A program made the translations under genes and the position numbers. From Planctomycetaceae bacterium (GTDB lineage: Bacteria > Planctomycetota > Planctomycetia > Pirellulales > Pirellulaceae), in NCBI GenBank assembly GCA_007695205.1, contig REEF01000690.1, forward strand, positions 1 to 46,999: DNA of 46,999 bases. The letters are read 5' to 3'. Shown in pieces: positions 1 to 7,418 of this stretch (position 1 is its first letter; every line of letters starts with the position of its first letter). The notes under the pieces were generated by a model that saw nothing but the letters and a program-made list of their open reading frames with translations, did not search any database and was not told the DNA's origin.

Positions 1-86
1 AAGTGACGACGAGCCAACGACTTAGCGATTGCCGAGCAGCCAAACCTGGCGCTGTCCAGTTAGGGAAATGGGGAAACCGGGGTCGA

Positions 87-120
87 GCGATAGCATGAGC
101 GAGATTTGGCCGTTCGCGGC
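87..120. repeat. Left copy of a degenerate 34-bp direct repeat
   Basis: This 34-bp stretch matches 926-959 in the same orientation at about 28 of 34 positions by eye. The conserved blocks are GCGATAG, then GCGAGATTT five bases later, then GCCG and TCGCGGC. The two copies bracket the Uma2 gene and its upstream DNA, about 840 bp apart. It may be a dispersed repeat of this genome or the edge of a mobile segment carrying Uma2; nothing here decides between these. Confidence 0.5.
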
Positions 121-148
121 ACCAACAGCGACTGAAAGTCGCCCCCAC

Positions 149-742
149 TTATTTTTCGTCCGTTGCTTGTTCGGTAAAGATGACTTTGTCGTAGACTTCG
201 GTTGCGGTGAGCTGGCTTTCAATTGACGCCAGTTCCACCTTGCCATCTAAACCCTGGCAACTCGTCAAACGCCAATCTCCTTCGGGACTGCGTGTGAAGC
301 AATCGATTGAATGTCGGTCTTGGGCGATCAAAACGTAGTGCATCAGGCTGGGGATCGTTCGATAATGTTCGAACCTCTTGCCGCGGTCGTAGGCCTCGGT
401 GGAATCCGAAAGGACTTCGACGAGCACGACTGGGTTGAGCAGTACATCGCCCGCATCGGATTCGAGTTGTGGATCACCGCAAACGATCGACACGTCTGGG
501 TAGGTGTACAACCCCGTCGCTTCGACTCGAAGCTTCAAGTCACTCGGGTAGACGCGGCAAGGTTTCTTCTTGAGCTGTTGGCCGAGGGTCTGGATGCAGT
601 TGCCCACGATCAAATTGTGATTGGCCGAGGCGCCGGCCATGGCGAACGTCTCGCCTCGAAAGTACTCCGACCGAAATTCGGCCTTCCGCTCGCGATGGAG
701 GTATTCTTCGGGGGTGATGTACGGTTGGGGGACAGTCGACAT
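149..742 (-). CDS. Uma2-family (DUF820) putative endonuclease
   Basis: The 197-residue protein has the layout of the Uma2/DUF820 family, a PD-(D/E)xK nuclease-like fold of unknown cellular role that is amplified in cyanobacteria and planctomycetes. Visible landmarks are the N-terminal TPEEYL, SEYFRGE near residues 25-31, YPDVSIV with Asp83, LVEVLSDST with Glu109, and the family signature YRTIPSL at 127-133. The ATG at 742 gives the usual family length of about 190-200 residues. A longer open frame to 1021 exists, but the extra N-terminus resembles no family member and is rich in Arg. The gene stands alone, with no operon partner, and is flanked by a degenerate direct repeat (87-120, 926-959). 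The family assignment is firm. Nuclease activity and purpose are inferred from the fold only. Confidence 0.85.
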   Translation of the reverse strand: MSTVPQPYITPEEYLHRERKAEFRSEYFRGETFAMAGASANHNLIVGNCIQTLGQQLKKKPCRVYPSDLKLRVEATGLYTYPDVSIVCGDPQLESDAGDVLLNPVVLVEVLSDSTEAYDRGKRFEHYRTIPSLMHYVLIAQDRHSIDCFTRSPEGDWRLTSCQGLDGKVELASIESQLTATEVYDKVIFTEQATDEK

Positions 743-1527
743 GGGGCACGTTCCTGAAACGGGCAGAACGGATTTTCGATGTTGAGATTGTAACCGAAAA
801 TCGGCGCGTATGGCCCCCGTTTGGCATTCTCCACCTGTTAACCCAAGCACGCTCGGTTGACGTTCGTCTCGGAGAGTCAGAAGCATCCGGTGAATGAACT
901 TATAGAGCGGCCAAACCGCGAGAGTGCGATAGTTTCGGCGAGATTTAGCCGATCGCGGCCCGTTAATCGCAGCCACGGCCGGGCACCGAAAACGACGCGA
1001 GAGTCTCGAAGCTGCGTTCACCCCGCAAAAAACCGGCGTTTTTCACGGTACGAGCGACGCCGGCCGCCCCAGCAGCGAGAGCGAACCGGTGTGGCGTGAC
1101 GATTTCGCAGACGGAAAAGAGTACACCGAAAGCAACTCTCTTCGTAACGACTCTCGCTCACAGTCGCTTTGTGAAGTAGATACGACGGTCGATTGGCTTT
1201 TTTTAGCATTGTAGCGTCCCTATTTTGGTAGAAAACGTGGTAGTAAACCGTTTTCACGCTGCGCTGCCGGTCTCGACAGGTAATCACAACTTTTGATTCA
1301 GTCGTCACTTACATCAAGTCGGGGCAGCAAGACACAAATTGAGCTCTTTTTGGCTGGGCTGGCGGAGTACGACGGGGCGGCTATCAACCGGGCGGCTGGG
1401 GGTGAAATAATGAAGACATCCCCCAATGCTTCAACACCTTACGCGGCTTTGCCGTCATGTCGCTGTTCCGCTCGCTTCTGCTGGTCATCGCCGGTTCCAC
1501 ATGACGGGAACTGGCCCGGCAGGTCCG
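743..1527. other. Intergenic region without a recognisable gene
   Basis: About 785 bp lie between the Uma2 start and the stop of the leftward sugar operon. Open frames here are short and Arg/Ser-rich and match no family. The right copy of the direct repeat is at 926-959. A weak stem (GGGGG near 1408, CCCCC near 1430) has no T-run, so it is a poor terminator candidate for the operon that ends at 1528. Confidence 0.5.
926..959. repeat. Right copy of a degenerate 34-bp direct repeat
   Basis: Partner of 87-120 in the same orientation. It carries the same blocks GCGATAG, GCGAGATTT and TCGCGGC with identical spacing. It lies about 180 bp upstream of the Uma2 start. Confidence 0.5.
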
Positions 1528-2385
1528 CTAAACGACTCCCAGACTCCTCAAATACTCGTAGCTGATGCGGATGCTATCCAGCGCTGAGCGGTCTTCGCAG
1601 TTTTGCTCAACGAGATACCACTCTGTACCCGCTTCAGCGGCAGCCGCGAGAACCGGTTTCCAGTCGATCGTGCCGCGTCCCAATTCGGTATTCTGCGTCT
1701 TTTCGCCGGGCTTCGACTTTTCCTTGAGATGGACTCGTTTCAGACGGCCGGAGAATTTTCGCAGTAAGGCCGCCGGGTCGCGCCCCACATCCGCCACGAA
1801 AAAGACGTCGATCTCGGCGCCCAACCATTGCGCGTCGATCGTGCCGAAGATCTGATCGAACACCTCGACGTCGCCGACGCGGGTCGTGAACTCGAACGCA
1901 TGATTGTGGTAAAGCACTTCGAATCCGGCCTCCCGTCCGGTGCGGGCCACGTGGCGAATATCGTCAATCGTCTTCTTCCAACCGTCCTGCGTTAGTCCGG
2001 CATAGTTGGGAATAAACGGAATGACGAGCGTGCGATTACCGACCGTTCGGTGATAATCGGCAAGGCGAGGAAAATCGTCGACCATATCTTTGAGATTGAC
2101 GTGGGCGCTCGCGATCTTGAGGCCGCAGTCGGACACGATCTTTTTCAACTCGACAGCAGCGGGCCATTTCTGGAACCAGAGTTCGACGCCCTGGTAACCG
2201 ATTGCGGCCACTTGCTTGAGCGTTCCGGCAATATCTTCGGACAGCTCTTTGCGCAGAGTCCAAAGTTGCACGCCGACCGGAATCTTCTTTTCGGTTGCGG
2301 CGGCCGGGGATGGCCAAGCGTAGGCGGCCACCAGCGACGACGAAGCGGCCAGGAATTTGCGACGACTTAAAGTCAGTGACGTCAT
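1528..2385 (-). CDS. Exported sugar phosphate isomerase/epimerase-like TIM-barrel protein
   Basis: The 285-residue protein starts with a Tat-type leader (SRRKFLAASSS, cleavage probably near residue 30), so it probably works in the periplasm. The mature part is a xylose-isomerase-like TIM barrel (AP_endonuc_2 superfamily). Likely metal ligands are Glu68 in GVELW, His162 in YHNHAFEF (159-166), Asp193 in EIDVFF, and Glu260 in YLVEQNCE. These enzymes isomerise or epimerise sugars or keto-sugar derivatives; the substrate cannot be read from sequence. The ATG at 2385 is preceded by AGGAG at a good distance. It is the last gene of the leftward operon, 48 nt after deoC. The exported location is odd next to a cytoplasmic kinase and aldolase, and suggests action on incoming sugar. 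Confidence 0.85.
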   Translation of the reverse strand: MTSLTLSRRKFLAASSSLVAAYAWPSPAAATEKKIPVGVQLWTLRKELSEDIAGTLKQVAAIGYQGVELWFQKWPAAVELKKIVSDCGLKIASAHVNLKDMVDDFPRLADYHRTVGNRTLVIPFIPNYAGLTQDGWKKTIDDIRHVARTGREAGFEVLYHNHAFEFTTRVGDVEVFDQIFGTIDAQWLGAEIDVFFVADVGRDPAALLRKFSGRLKRVHLKEKSKPGEKTQNTELGRGTIDWKPVLAAAAEAGTEWYLVEQNCEDRSALDSIRISYEYLRSLGVV

Positions 2386-2433
2386 GCGATGCTCCTTTGC
2401 GAAATGGTCCGATGCGATCGGTGCAGAGCCGAG

Positions 2434-3159
2434 TTAGTATCCCGCGACAGCAACAGTGCTCACGACTTCGATCGCCGAAAGGTTCAAACGTCGCCGGGCC
2501 TCGTCGAGCATTTCCTTCGTGCGACTCGCGCCGCAGCGGCTGACGCCCAACTCGCGGACCTGCAGCAATGCATCGAGATCTCGGATGCCGCCGGCGGCCT
2601 TCACTTGCACTTGTGCTGGCGAGTGCTTCCGCATCAGGGCCAAGTCTTCCATCGTCGCGCCACCGCTGCCGTAGCCGGTCGAGGTCTTGACCCAATCGAC
2701 ACCGAGTTCGCCGCAAATTTCGCAGAGAAGAATCTTGTGCTCGTACTTGAGATGGCTGTTCTCGAAGATCACCTTTACTTTCTGCCCGGCTGCGTGGGTC
2801 GCCTCGGTCACGACGCGAATGTCATTACGAACATAATCCCAGTTGCCGCTAAGCACTTGTGAGATGTTGACGACCATATCGAGCTCTTGGCCGCCGTCGG
2901 CAAGAGCTTGTTGCGTTTCAAACAGTTTGGTTGCGGTCGTGTGCCCGCCGTGCGGAAAGCCGATCGTCGTGCTCGCCTTGACCGTCGAACCGGCCAGCAA
3001 TTCAGCACACCGCTTTAGATAGTAAGGCATGATGCAGACGCTCGCGGCATCGTAAGCGACCGCTAGGCGGCATCCGGCTTCTAAATCGTCGACGGTCAGT
3101 GTCGGATTCAACAGCGAGTGATCGATCATCTTGGCGACGTCAAAATAGGTGAATGTCAT
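2434..3159 (-). CDS. deoC: Deoxyribose-phosphate aldolase family protein
   Basis: The 241-residue protein matches DeoC class I aldolases, which cleave 2-deoxyribose 5-phosphate to glyceraldehyde 3-phosphate and acetaldehyde through a Schiff base. Visible are IDHSLL (12-17), TTIGFPHG (64-71), Asp94 in LDMVVN, the Schiff-base motif KTSTG with Lys158, and the second lysine Lys188 in KAAGGIRD. The start at 3159 gives the usual family length; the open frame runs on to 3342 but that extension overlaps the end of the kinase gene. The ribosome site is weak. It lies 64 nt after the ROK kinase and 48 nt before the TIM-barrel gene. Because of the company it keeps, it may act on another deoxy- or keto-sugar phosphate; that is inference. 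Confidence 0.9.
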   Translation of the reverse strand: MTFTYFDVAKMIDHSLLNPTLTVDDLEAGCRLAVAYDAASVCIMPYYLKRCAELLAGSTVKASTTIGFPHGGHTTATKLFETQQALADGGQELDMVVNISQVLSGNWDYVRNDIRVVTEATHAAGQKVKVIFENSHLKYEHKILLCEICGELGVDWVKTSTGYGSGGATMEDLALMRKHSPAQVQVKAAGGIRDLDALLQVRELGVSRCGASRTKEMLDEARRRLNLSAIEVVSTVAVAGY

Positions 3160-3223
3160 GTGTCTGCTTTCTGAAAAAGGTTTCGTGGTTATGACAGTGT
3201 TGATTAGCGTTCTGTGGGATGCG

Positions 3224-4189
3224 TTACCGAGACTCAAGCTCCTGGACGGCCAAGGCGACGGCTCCGCGAACTCCGGCATCGTCGCCAAGTTGCGATTTCT
3301 CAACGCGCACATCGTCGGCGGGGAACATACGGACGCGTTCACGAATGCCGCGACGAACCGGTTCCAGCAAGAGTTCGCCCATTTCTGCGACCCCGCCGGC
3401 GATGACGATCATCTCGGGATGCAACGCGGTCACGACGTTCGCCGCAGCGACGGACAGATACTCGGCCGTGCGCTCGACGATGGAGCGCGAGCCCGCATCA
3501 CCGGCCGCCGCGGCGTCGGCAATGGTTTGCGGAGAAATTCGATTTACGTCGCCGTCGACCAGTGCACGAAGACCGGGCGCCTGGCCGGAGAGCAGCAATC
3601 GCACTCCTTCCGCGGTGATCGCCGGACCACTGGCCAGGGCCTCCAGACAGCCGCGATTGCCGCAGCCGCATAGCGATCCGCCGGGGATGATCGTCTGATG
3701 TCCTAATTCGCCAGCCGCACCCAACGGCCCGAGGCGTAAGCGACCTTCAACCACCACACCGCCGCCGACACCTGTGCCCACAGCGAACATGGAAAAGGTG
3801 CGAACTGTTCGTCCATGGCCAAAAGCAAGTTCACCGAGCGTCGCGGTCCGACAATCGTTAAGCACTCCGATCGGGACGCAAAAACGACGACTCAGGACCT
3901 CGCGCACCGGCACATCGCGCCACTGCGTCGGCAAGTTCGGCAAGAATTTCGTCGCACCGCTCGCGAGATCGACGAGACCCGGTACGCCGACGCCGATCGA
4001 CTTCGGCGTCGAGCCGCAACGGCCCGACAGTCGTTCGATCAAGTCTCCGATTCTTTGCAGGACCGCTTTCGGCCCTTCGTGCGATTGCGTGGGGACGGTC
4101 TCTTCGGCAAGCATGCGACCGTCGCGAGTCGCTGCCAAGCCGCCGATTGACGTTCCCCCCAGATCGATTCCGGCAAACCATTCGCTCAC
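3224..4189 (-). CDS. ROK-family sugar kinase
   Basis: The protein of about 321 residues has all ROK landmarks: the phosphate-binding GIDLGGT (7-13), the catalytic Asp in LNDCRTA (Asn111-Asp112), AVGTGVGGG (136-144), and the zinc-site signature made by His164 with Cys174, Cys176 and Cys181 (CGCGNRGCLE). ROK kinases phosphorylate glucose, N-acetylmannosamine, fructose or similar hexoses with ATP. The start is taken as GTG at 4189, which overlaps the TGA of the preceding dehydrogenase in a GTGA junction and has GGAGG seven bases upstream. An upstream ATG frame (4258) would add an Arg/Pro-rich tail inside the previous gene. No DNA-binding domain is present, so this is a kinase rather than a ROK repressor. 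The substrate is unknown. Confidence 0.9.
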   Translation of the reverse strand: MSEWFAGIDLGGTSIGGLAATRDGRMLAEETVPTQSHEGPKAVLQRIGDLIERLSGRCGSTPKSIGVGVPGLVDLASGATKFLPNLPTQWRDVPVREVLSRRFCVPIGVLNDCRTATLGELAFGHGRTVRTFSMFAVGTGVGGGVVVEGRLRLGPLGAAGELGHQTIIPGGSLCGCGNRGCLEALASGPAITAEGVRLLLSGQAPGLRALVDGDVNRISPQTIADAAAAGDAGSRSIVERTAEYLSVAAANVVTALHPEMIVIAGGVAEMGELLLEPVRRGIRERVRMFPADDVRVEKSQLGDDAGVRGAVALAVQELESR

Positions 4190-5349
4190 GTGCCTACCTC
4201 CACCCACCGGCCTTCGCGGGCGCTGCGCAAGACGGCCTCGCATAGCAGGACTTCGCAATGACCGTCGGCGAACGTAGGAAATGGCGGCGGCGCGGTGAAG
4301 TCACCGGCCGCAACGTAGCCGTAGAAACTCCGGAACAGTTGCTTGAACGTGTCGGGGAAACCTTCGTTATGGCCGCCCGGGTAGTTCGCTACGGCCCGCG
4401 CGGAGGCACTCATCAAAGCAGGATCGCGAATCAGCATTTCGTTCGGTCGGTCGCGATGGCCGATCCAGAGTTCATTTGGCGCCTCACTGTTCCAGGCAAA
4501 GGACTGCTGCGAACCGGCGATTTCGAACCGCAGGCAGTTCTTCCGACCGGCCGAAGTCTGTGAGACCCATAGGCACCCGTTTGCGCCACTATCGAAACGG
4601 AGCATCACGCAGCCGCAGTCGTCGGTCGTCACGGCGATCGGCTCCGTCTCGCGCGGAGCCGACCCTTTGCCGGAGAATGTTTCGACACCGCCGCGGGGAC
4701 GCTGTCGCGTAGCATGTACTGTTCTCAAATCGGCACAGACGGCGCTGACTTTACGGCCGACAATGAACTGCACCAGATCGAGCCAATGTGTGCCGATATC
4801 TGCCACTGCTCGCAAGTTGCCACCGTCTTCGGCCAACACGCGCCAGTTGAAGTCCTTATCGTACAGTAGCCAGTCTTGCACGTACGACCCGGTGACGTGC
4901 AGAACATTACCGAGCGAGCCATCGGCCACGCGGGCCGCAGCCTCGTGACACAGTGGATAGAAACGAATGTTGTACGCCACGCCTGCCGCACGGGCCGATT
5001 CGGCTGCGATCCGCACCAACTCGGCCGTCTCGGTGGATGTCATCGCGAGCGGCTTTTCGCACAGCACGTGCTTGCCGGCGCGCAGGACTGCAACCGCCTG
5101 CGCGAAATGCAAGCGATTCGGTGTTGCTAAATGCACGGAGTCGACCGCCGGATCGGCGAGCACGTCGTCGAGCGTCGCATAACCGCGCGGCAAACCAAGC
5201 TGCTCAGCGGCGGCCTGCGATTTGTCGGGGGACGAACCGACGATACCCGCCACATGCACGCCAGCGCGCCGCAAACCTTCGACATGCACCGGACCTATGA
5301 AACCCGTACCGACGACAACCGCCGAGAGTCGCTTTTCGCCCAGCGTCAT
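4186..5349 (-). CDS. Gfo/Idh/MocA-family NAD(P)-dependent oxidoreductase
   Basis: The 387-residue protein begins with a Rossmann motif, VVVGTGFIGPVH (GTGFIG at 14-19), and carries the family's CEKPLAM motif (Glu98-Lys99-Pro100). The C-terminal half is the usual alpha/beta dimerisation and substrate domain. Members oxidise or reduce sugars, inositols or their derivatives. There is no Tat leader, unlike the paralogue at 42562, so this copy is cytoplasmic. The ATG at 5349 overlaps the gntR stop (ATGA), with GAGGA eight bases upstream. Its own stop overlaps the ROK start. The tight packing suggests dehydrogenase and kinase act in one pathway. Confidence 0.9.
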   Translation of the reverse strand: MTLGEKRLSAVVVGTGFIGPVHVEGLRRAGVHVAGIVGSSPDKSQAAAEQLGLPRGYATLDDVLADPAVDSVHLATPNRLHFAQAVAVLRAGKHVLCEKPLAMTSTETAELVRIAAESARAAGVAYNIRFYPLCHEAAARVADGSLGNVLHVTGSYVQDWLLYDKDFNWRVLAEDGGNLRAVADIGTHWLDLVQFIVGRKVSAVCADLRTVHATRQRPRGGVETFSGKGSAPRETEPIAVTTDDCGCVMLRFDSGANGCLWVSQTSAGRKNCLRFEIAGSQQSFAWNSEAPNELWIGHRDRPNEMLIRDPALMSASARAVANYPGGHNEGFPDTFKQLFRSFYGYVAAGDFTAPPPFPTFADGHCEVLLCEAVLRSAREGRWVEVGT

Positions 5350-6110
5350 CGCAGTTTTCCTCGCGCCGGCGTGGCCGACTGGATCGGGCCGAGTCGACTG
5401 TGGAACTCGTATTGGTCGCTACGATAGAGCGTTCGTTCCCACCACAGTGGACTGTTGCTGTCTAAGAAGCCCACCGACAACACTTCGAGCACAGGCGTGC
5501 TGGGCGAAGTTTGCAAATGACGCGCTTCGTCTTTGGTGGGCAGCACGGCTCGAATGATTTCGTTGGCACCGGCGATCACCAAGCCGTGCGTTTCGGTCCA
5601 GGCCCGGTATAACGAACCCTCGGCCTGGGATTTGGTTAACTTCGGGCAATGTTCATGAACCACATAGCGATGCTCCCAGATCACGGGCACGCCGTCGGCA
5701 AGCCGCAAGCGTTCCATTTCCCAAAGGCTGGCATCGCCGGTTCGTTCCAAGGCGGCTGCGATCTCGGTGTCGACTTCGGCGGCGGTGAGTTTGCCGAATG
5801 TGATGAGTTGCGTACTCGGCTTCTTTCCGGCGGCTCGGGCTTTTTCGGTGAAGCTCACGAGCGAGCGAACGTCGTAGTCGATCACGTCGCGCCGGACGAA
5901 GGTGCCGAGTCCCTTGCGGAATTCCAGAAAGCCTTCGGACACCAGACTGGCGAGCGACTTATTGGCCGTCGCGCGGCTGACCTGAAACTTCTCGGCGACT
6001 TCACGCTCGGTCAGAAACTGATCGCCCGAGCGATACTCCGTCGCCAGTGCTGCACGCAGCCGTTGATTGAGCTGTTGATAGACCGGACTGCGGACGAGGG
6101 ACGTATCCAT
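5346..6110 (-). CDS. GntR-family (HutC/UTRA) transcriptional regulator
   Basis: The 254-residue protein has an N-terminal winged helix (YQQLNQRLR at 11-19, then FLTEREVAEKFQVSRATANK at 32-51, and FRKGLGTFV) followed by a UTRA effector-binding domain. This is the layout of HutC-subfamily GntR regulators, which usually bind a sugar phosphate or a related metabolite. It is the first gene of the leftward operon and overlaps the dehydrogenase by 4 nt (ATGA). The ATG at 6110 (GGAGAG about ten bases upstream) is preferred over an in-frame GTG at 6140, because that GTG lies inside a perfect 19-bp palindrome (6139-6157) that is probably the operator. Autoregulated repression released by an operon intermediate is the simplest model. 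Confidence 0.88.
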   Translation of the reverse strand: MDTSLVRSPVYQQLNQRLRAALATEYRSGDQFLTEREVAEKFQVSRATANKSLASLVSEGFLEFRKGLGTFVRRDVIDYDVRSLVSFTEKARAAGKKPSTQLITFGKLTAAEVDTEIAAALERTGDASLWEMERLRLADGVPVIWEHRYVVHEHCPKLTKSQAEGSLYRAWTETHGLVIAGANEIIRAVLPTKDEARHLQTSPSTPVLEVLSVGFLDSNSPLWWERTLYRSDQYEFHSRLGPIQSATPARGKLR

Positions 6111-6138
6111 GCTGGTAAAACTCTCCGTTATGATTGAC

Positions 6139-6157
6139 ACAGTGGCTTAGCCACTGT
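6139..6157. promoter_or_regulatory. Perfect 19-bp palindrome, probable GntR operator
   Basis: ACAGTGGCTTAGCCACTGT is two 9-base arms around a central T, with no mismatch. It sits 29 bp upstream of the chosen gntR start, and 125 bp upstream of the divergent gene at 6282. Size, symmetry and position fit an operator for the HutC-type regulator. It may control both the operon and the divergent gene. A TATGCT box directly upstream on the minus strand could be a -10 element, but no convincing -35 was seen. Confidence 0.7.
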
Positions 6158-6198
6158 AGCATAGTTCGATGGAATTTGCAATCCGGCCGTTCGTCGTC

Positions 6199-6212
6199 CT
6201 GCCTGCAGGCAG
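6199..6212. repeat. Perfect 14-bp palindrome in the divergent promoter region
   Basis: CTGCCTGCAGGCAG reads the same on both strands and lies between gntR and the gene at 6282. It could be a second protein site or a remnant of a REP-type palindrome. Its role is unknown. Confidence 0.4.
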
Positions 6213-6281
6213 TCCAAGCCGACAACCGCATAAAGGCGAACTACAAGCGGAAGTTTGTCCCACGAGGACTTGGAGCGAGTT

Positions 6282-7241
6282 ATGAGCAGTTATCTTTGGT
6301 TCGCATTCTTCGTGCTGCTGGGCGTGCAGCAGGCGGCGTGGGCGTTGGAGATTCCGTTACATCCCGCCGAGGCGCGGATCGTCGAGCAGATCGTCGCTGT
6401 CGAGGGGCACTCGGTGGAAGCGGCTGAGGTTCCCGGTTGGGCCAGGGGCGGAGTCGTCAATCGCCTCAAGGAATTGGGTGTCGAGACTGTCGGACTAAAG
6501 TCCTGGGGAGTTCAAGGCACCGAGAACAAAGGGCTGTCGTTTGGTTGCATTTACGACTCCAGCGGTCGCGTGCTGGCGCTCCATGGCAACGGCCCCTGGC
6601 TGCGCGATGAGAGCCTGCGGGCTCTCAAGGGGATGCCGGAATTGCGCATCATCCGCTTCGATCATAACGGTTTCCTCAGAAATCACCCGTTGTCGCCTCT
6701 GTATAGCGGCGCGGGATTCGATGCCTTGTCGGACTCCAAGCTCGTCGAGATCAAGTTGACGCTGGGCATCAACGATGCGGGAGTGGAGCAAGCCGCGAAG
6801 ATCAAGGGGCTGAAATCGTTCACCGTTGTGCACTCGCAGGTGAGTGAAGCAGCGGTGAAATTATTCGAAGGCCACCCGAATCTGGAATCGTTCACGGTGG
6901 CAGAGTTTGGCAACGTCTCGCAGGCGGCGCTGGCATCGATCGCGAAGATGCCGAAAGTGACGCACGTCGGCTTTCAAGAGGCGTTCGTCACTTATGAGGG
7001 CGGATTCCAGCATCTGTTGCCGATGAGAGGCCGCCTAAAGACCCTGGACCTTTCGATGAGTGTCGTCAACGCCGACGATCTGAAACGAGTGCAAGCTGAT
7101 CACCCCGATGCGAAGATCACCACGATTCCTCCCGCCGAGATCGTGAAGCGGCATAGCGGTGTCGCGCATAGTCTCGCACGCATCGCCACGGGCGAAGCCG
7201 CCGAGGAACTGAAGAAGGCCATCGAAATGGCGAAGCAATGA
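6282..7241 (+). CDS. Exported leucine-rich-repeat-like protein
   Basis: The 319-residue protein starts with a signal peptide (MSSYLWFAFFVLLGVQQAAWA, cleavage near residue 21). The rest contains degenerate Leu-rich units of about 24 residues (LRALKGMPELRIIRFDHNG, AAKIKGLKSFTVVHSQVS, SIAKMPKVTHVGFQEA, GRLKTLDLSMSVVNADDL), typical of planctomycete LRR-like exported proteins. ATG 6282 has GGAG six bases upstream; a TTG further up gives a longer frame without a signal. It is followed by a DUF1592 cytochrome, as is the related gene at 12733, so the pair looks like one module. Its last third closely matches the relic at 13827 (FVTYEGGF, GRLKTLDLSMS). Such repeats usually bind protein or glycan; no catalytic motif is seen. 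Confidence 0.75.
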   Translation: MSSYLWFAFFVLLGVQQAAWALEIPLHPAEARIVEQIVAVEGHSVEAAEVPGWARGGVVNRLKELGVETVGLKSWGVQGTENKGLSFGCIYDSSGRVLALHGNGPWLRDESLRALKGMPELRIIRFDHNGFLRNHPLSPLYSGAGFDALSDSKLVEIKLTLGINDAGVEQAAKIKGLKSFTVVHSQVSEAAVKLFEGHPNLESFTVAEFGNVSQAALASIAKMPKVTHVGFQEAFVTYEGGFQHLLPMRGRLKTLDLSMSVVNADDLKRVQADHPDAKITTIPPAEIVKRHSGVAHSLARIATGEAAEELKKAIEMAKQ

Positions 7242-7278
7242 TTTACGCCAGTGCAAGAGTTTTGTTTTCGTTTAACGG

Positions 7279-7330
7279 CAAGCCGGAGGCGACAGTGATC
7301 ATCACCAAACAAACCGTCGCCTGCGGCTTG
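7279..7330. repeat. Inverted repeat with 15-bp arms
   Basis: The arms at 7279-7293 (CAAGCCGGAGGCGAC) and 7316-7330 are complementary at 14 of 15 positions, with a 22-base loop. It lies just after the LRR-like gene and within the 5' extension of the DUF1592 open frame. This, with the neighbouring REP pair, argues that the extension is intergenic rather than coding. Confidence 0.6.
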
Positions 7331-7358
7331 GGGTATGGCGAGCGGCAGAGAAGAAAAC

Positions 7359-7418
7359 ACCGGGCAGCTCGCGCTGCACCGCTACCAATGTTAGCGGAAG
7401 GGCGCGAGCCCTCCGGTG
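7359..7418. repeat. Pair of REP-like palindromes (family A) in inverted orientation
   Basis: Two 26-27-bp elements face opposite ways, at 7359-7384 (minus) and 7392-7418 (plus). The plus-oriented consensus is TAGCGG, three or four variable bases, a five-base stem around a GCRA loop, then a short CCGGT tail. The stems here are GCAGC/GCTGC and AGGGC/GCCCT: different sequences, both fully paired. The pair resembles a BIME and sits at the 5' edge of the DUF1592 gene. Confidence 0.75.

Noticed and set aside
1018..1308. 96-residue minus-strand frame upstream of Uma2
   Set aside because: Arg/Tyr-rich sequence without family motifs or a ribosome site; looks like chance coding in an intergenic region.
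1408..1435. Possible terminator stem for the leftward operon
   Set aside because: The arms pair imperfectly and no T-run follows in the transcription direction.
7238..7387. N-terminal extension of the DUF1592 protein starting with an ATGA overlap at 7238
   Set aside because: The added residues are encoded mostly by palindromic repeats, have no similarity to the paralogues, and push the signal peptide to residue 70. It cannot be excluded, because the overlap is typical of this region.
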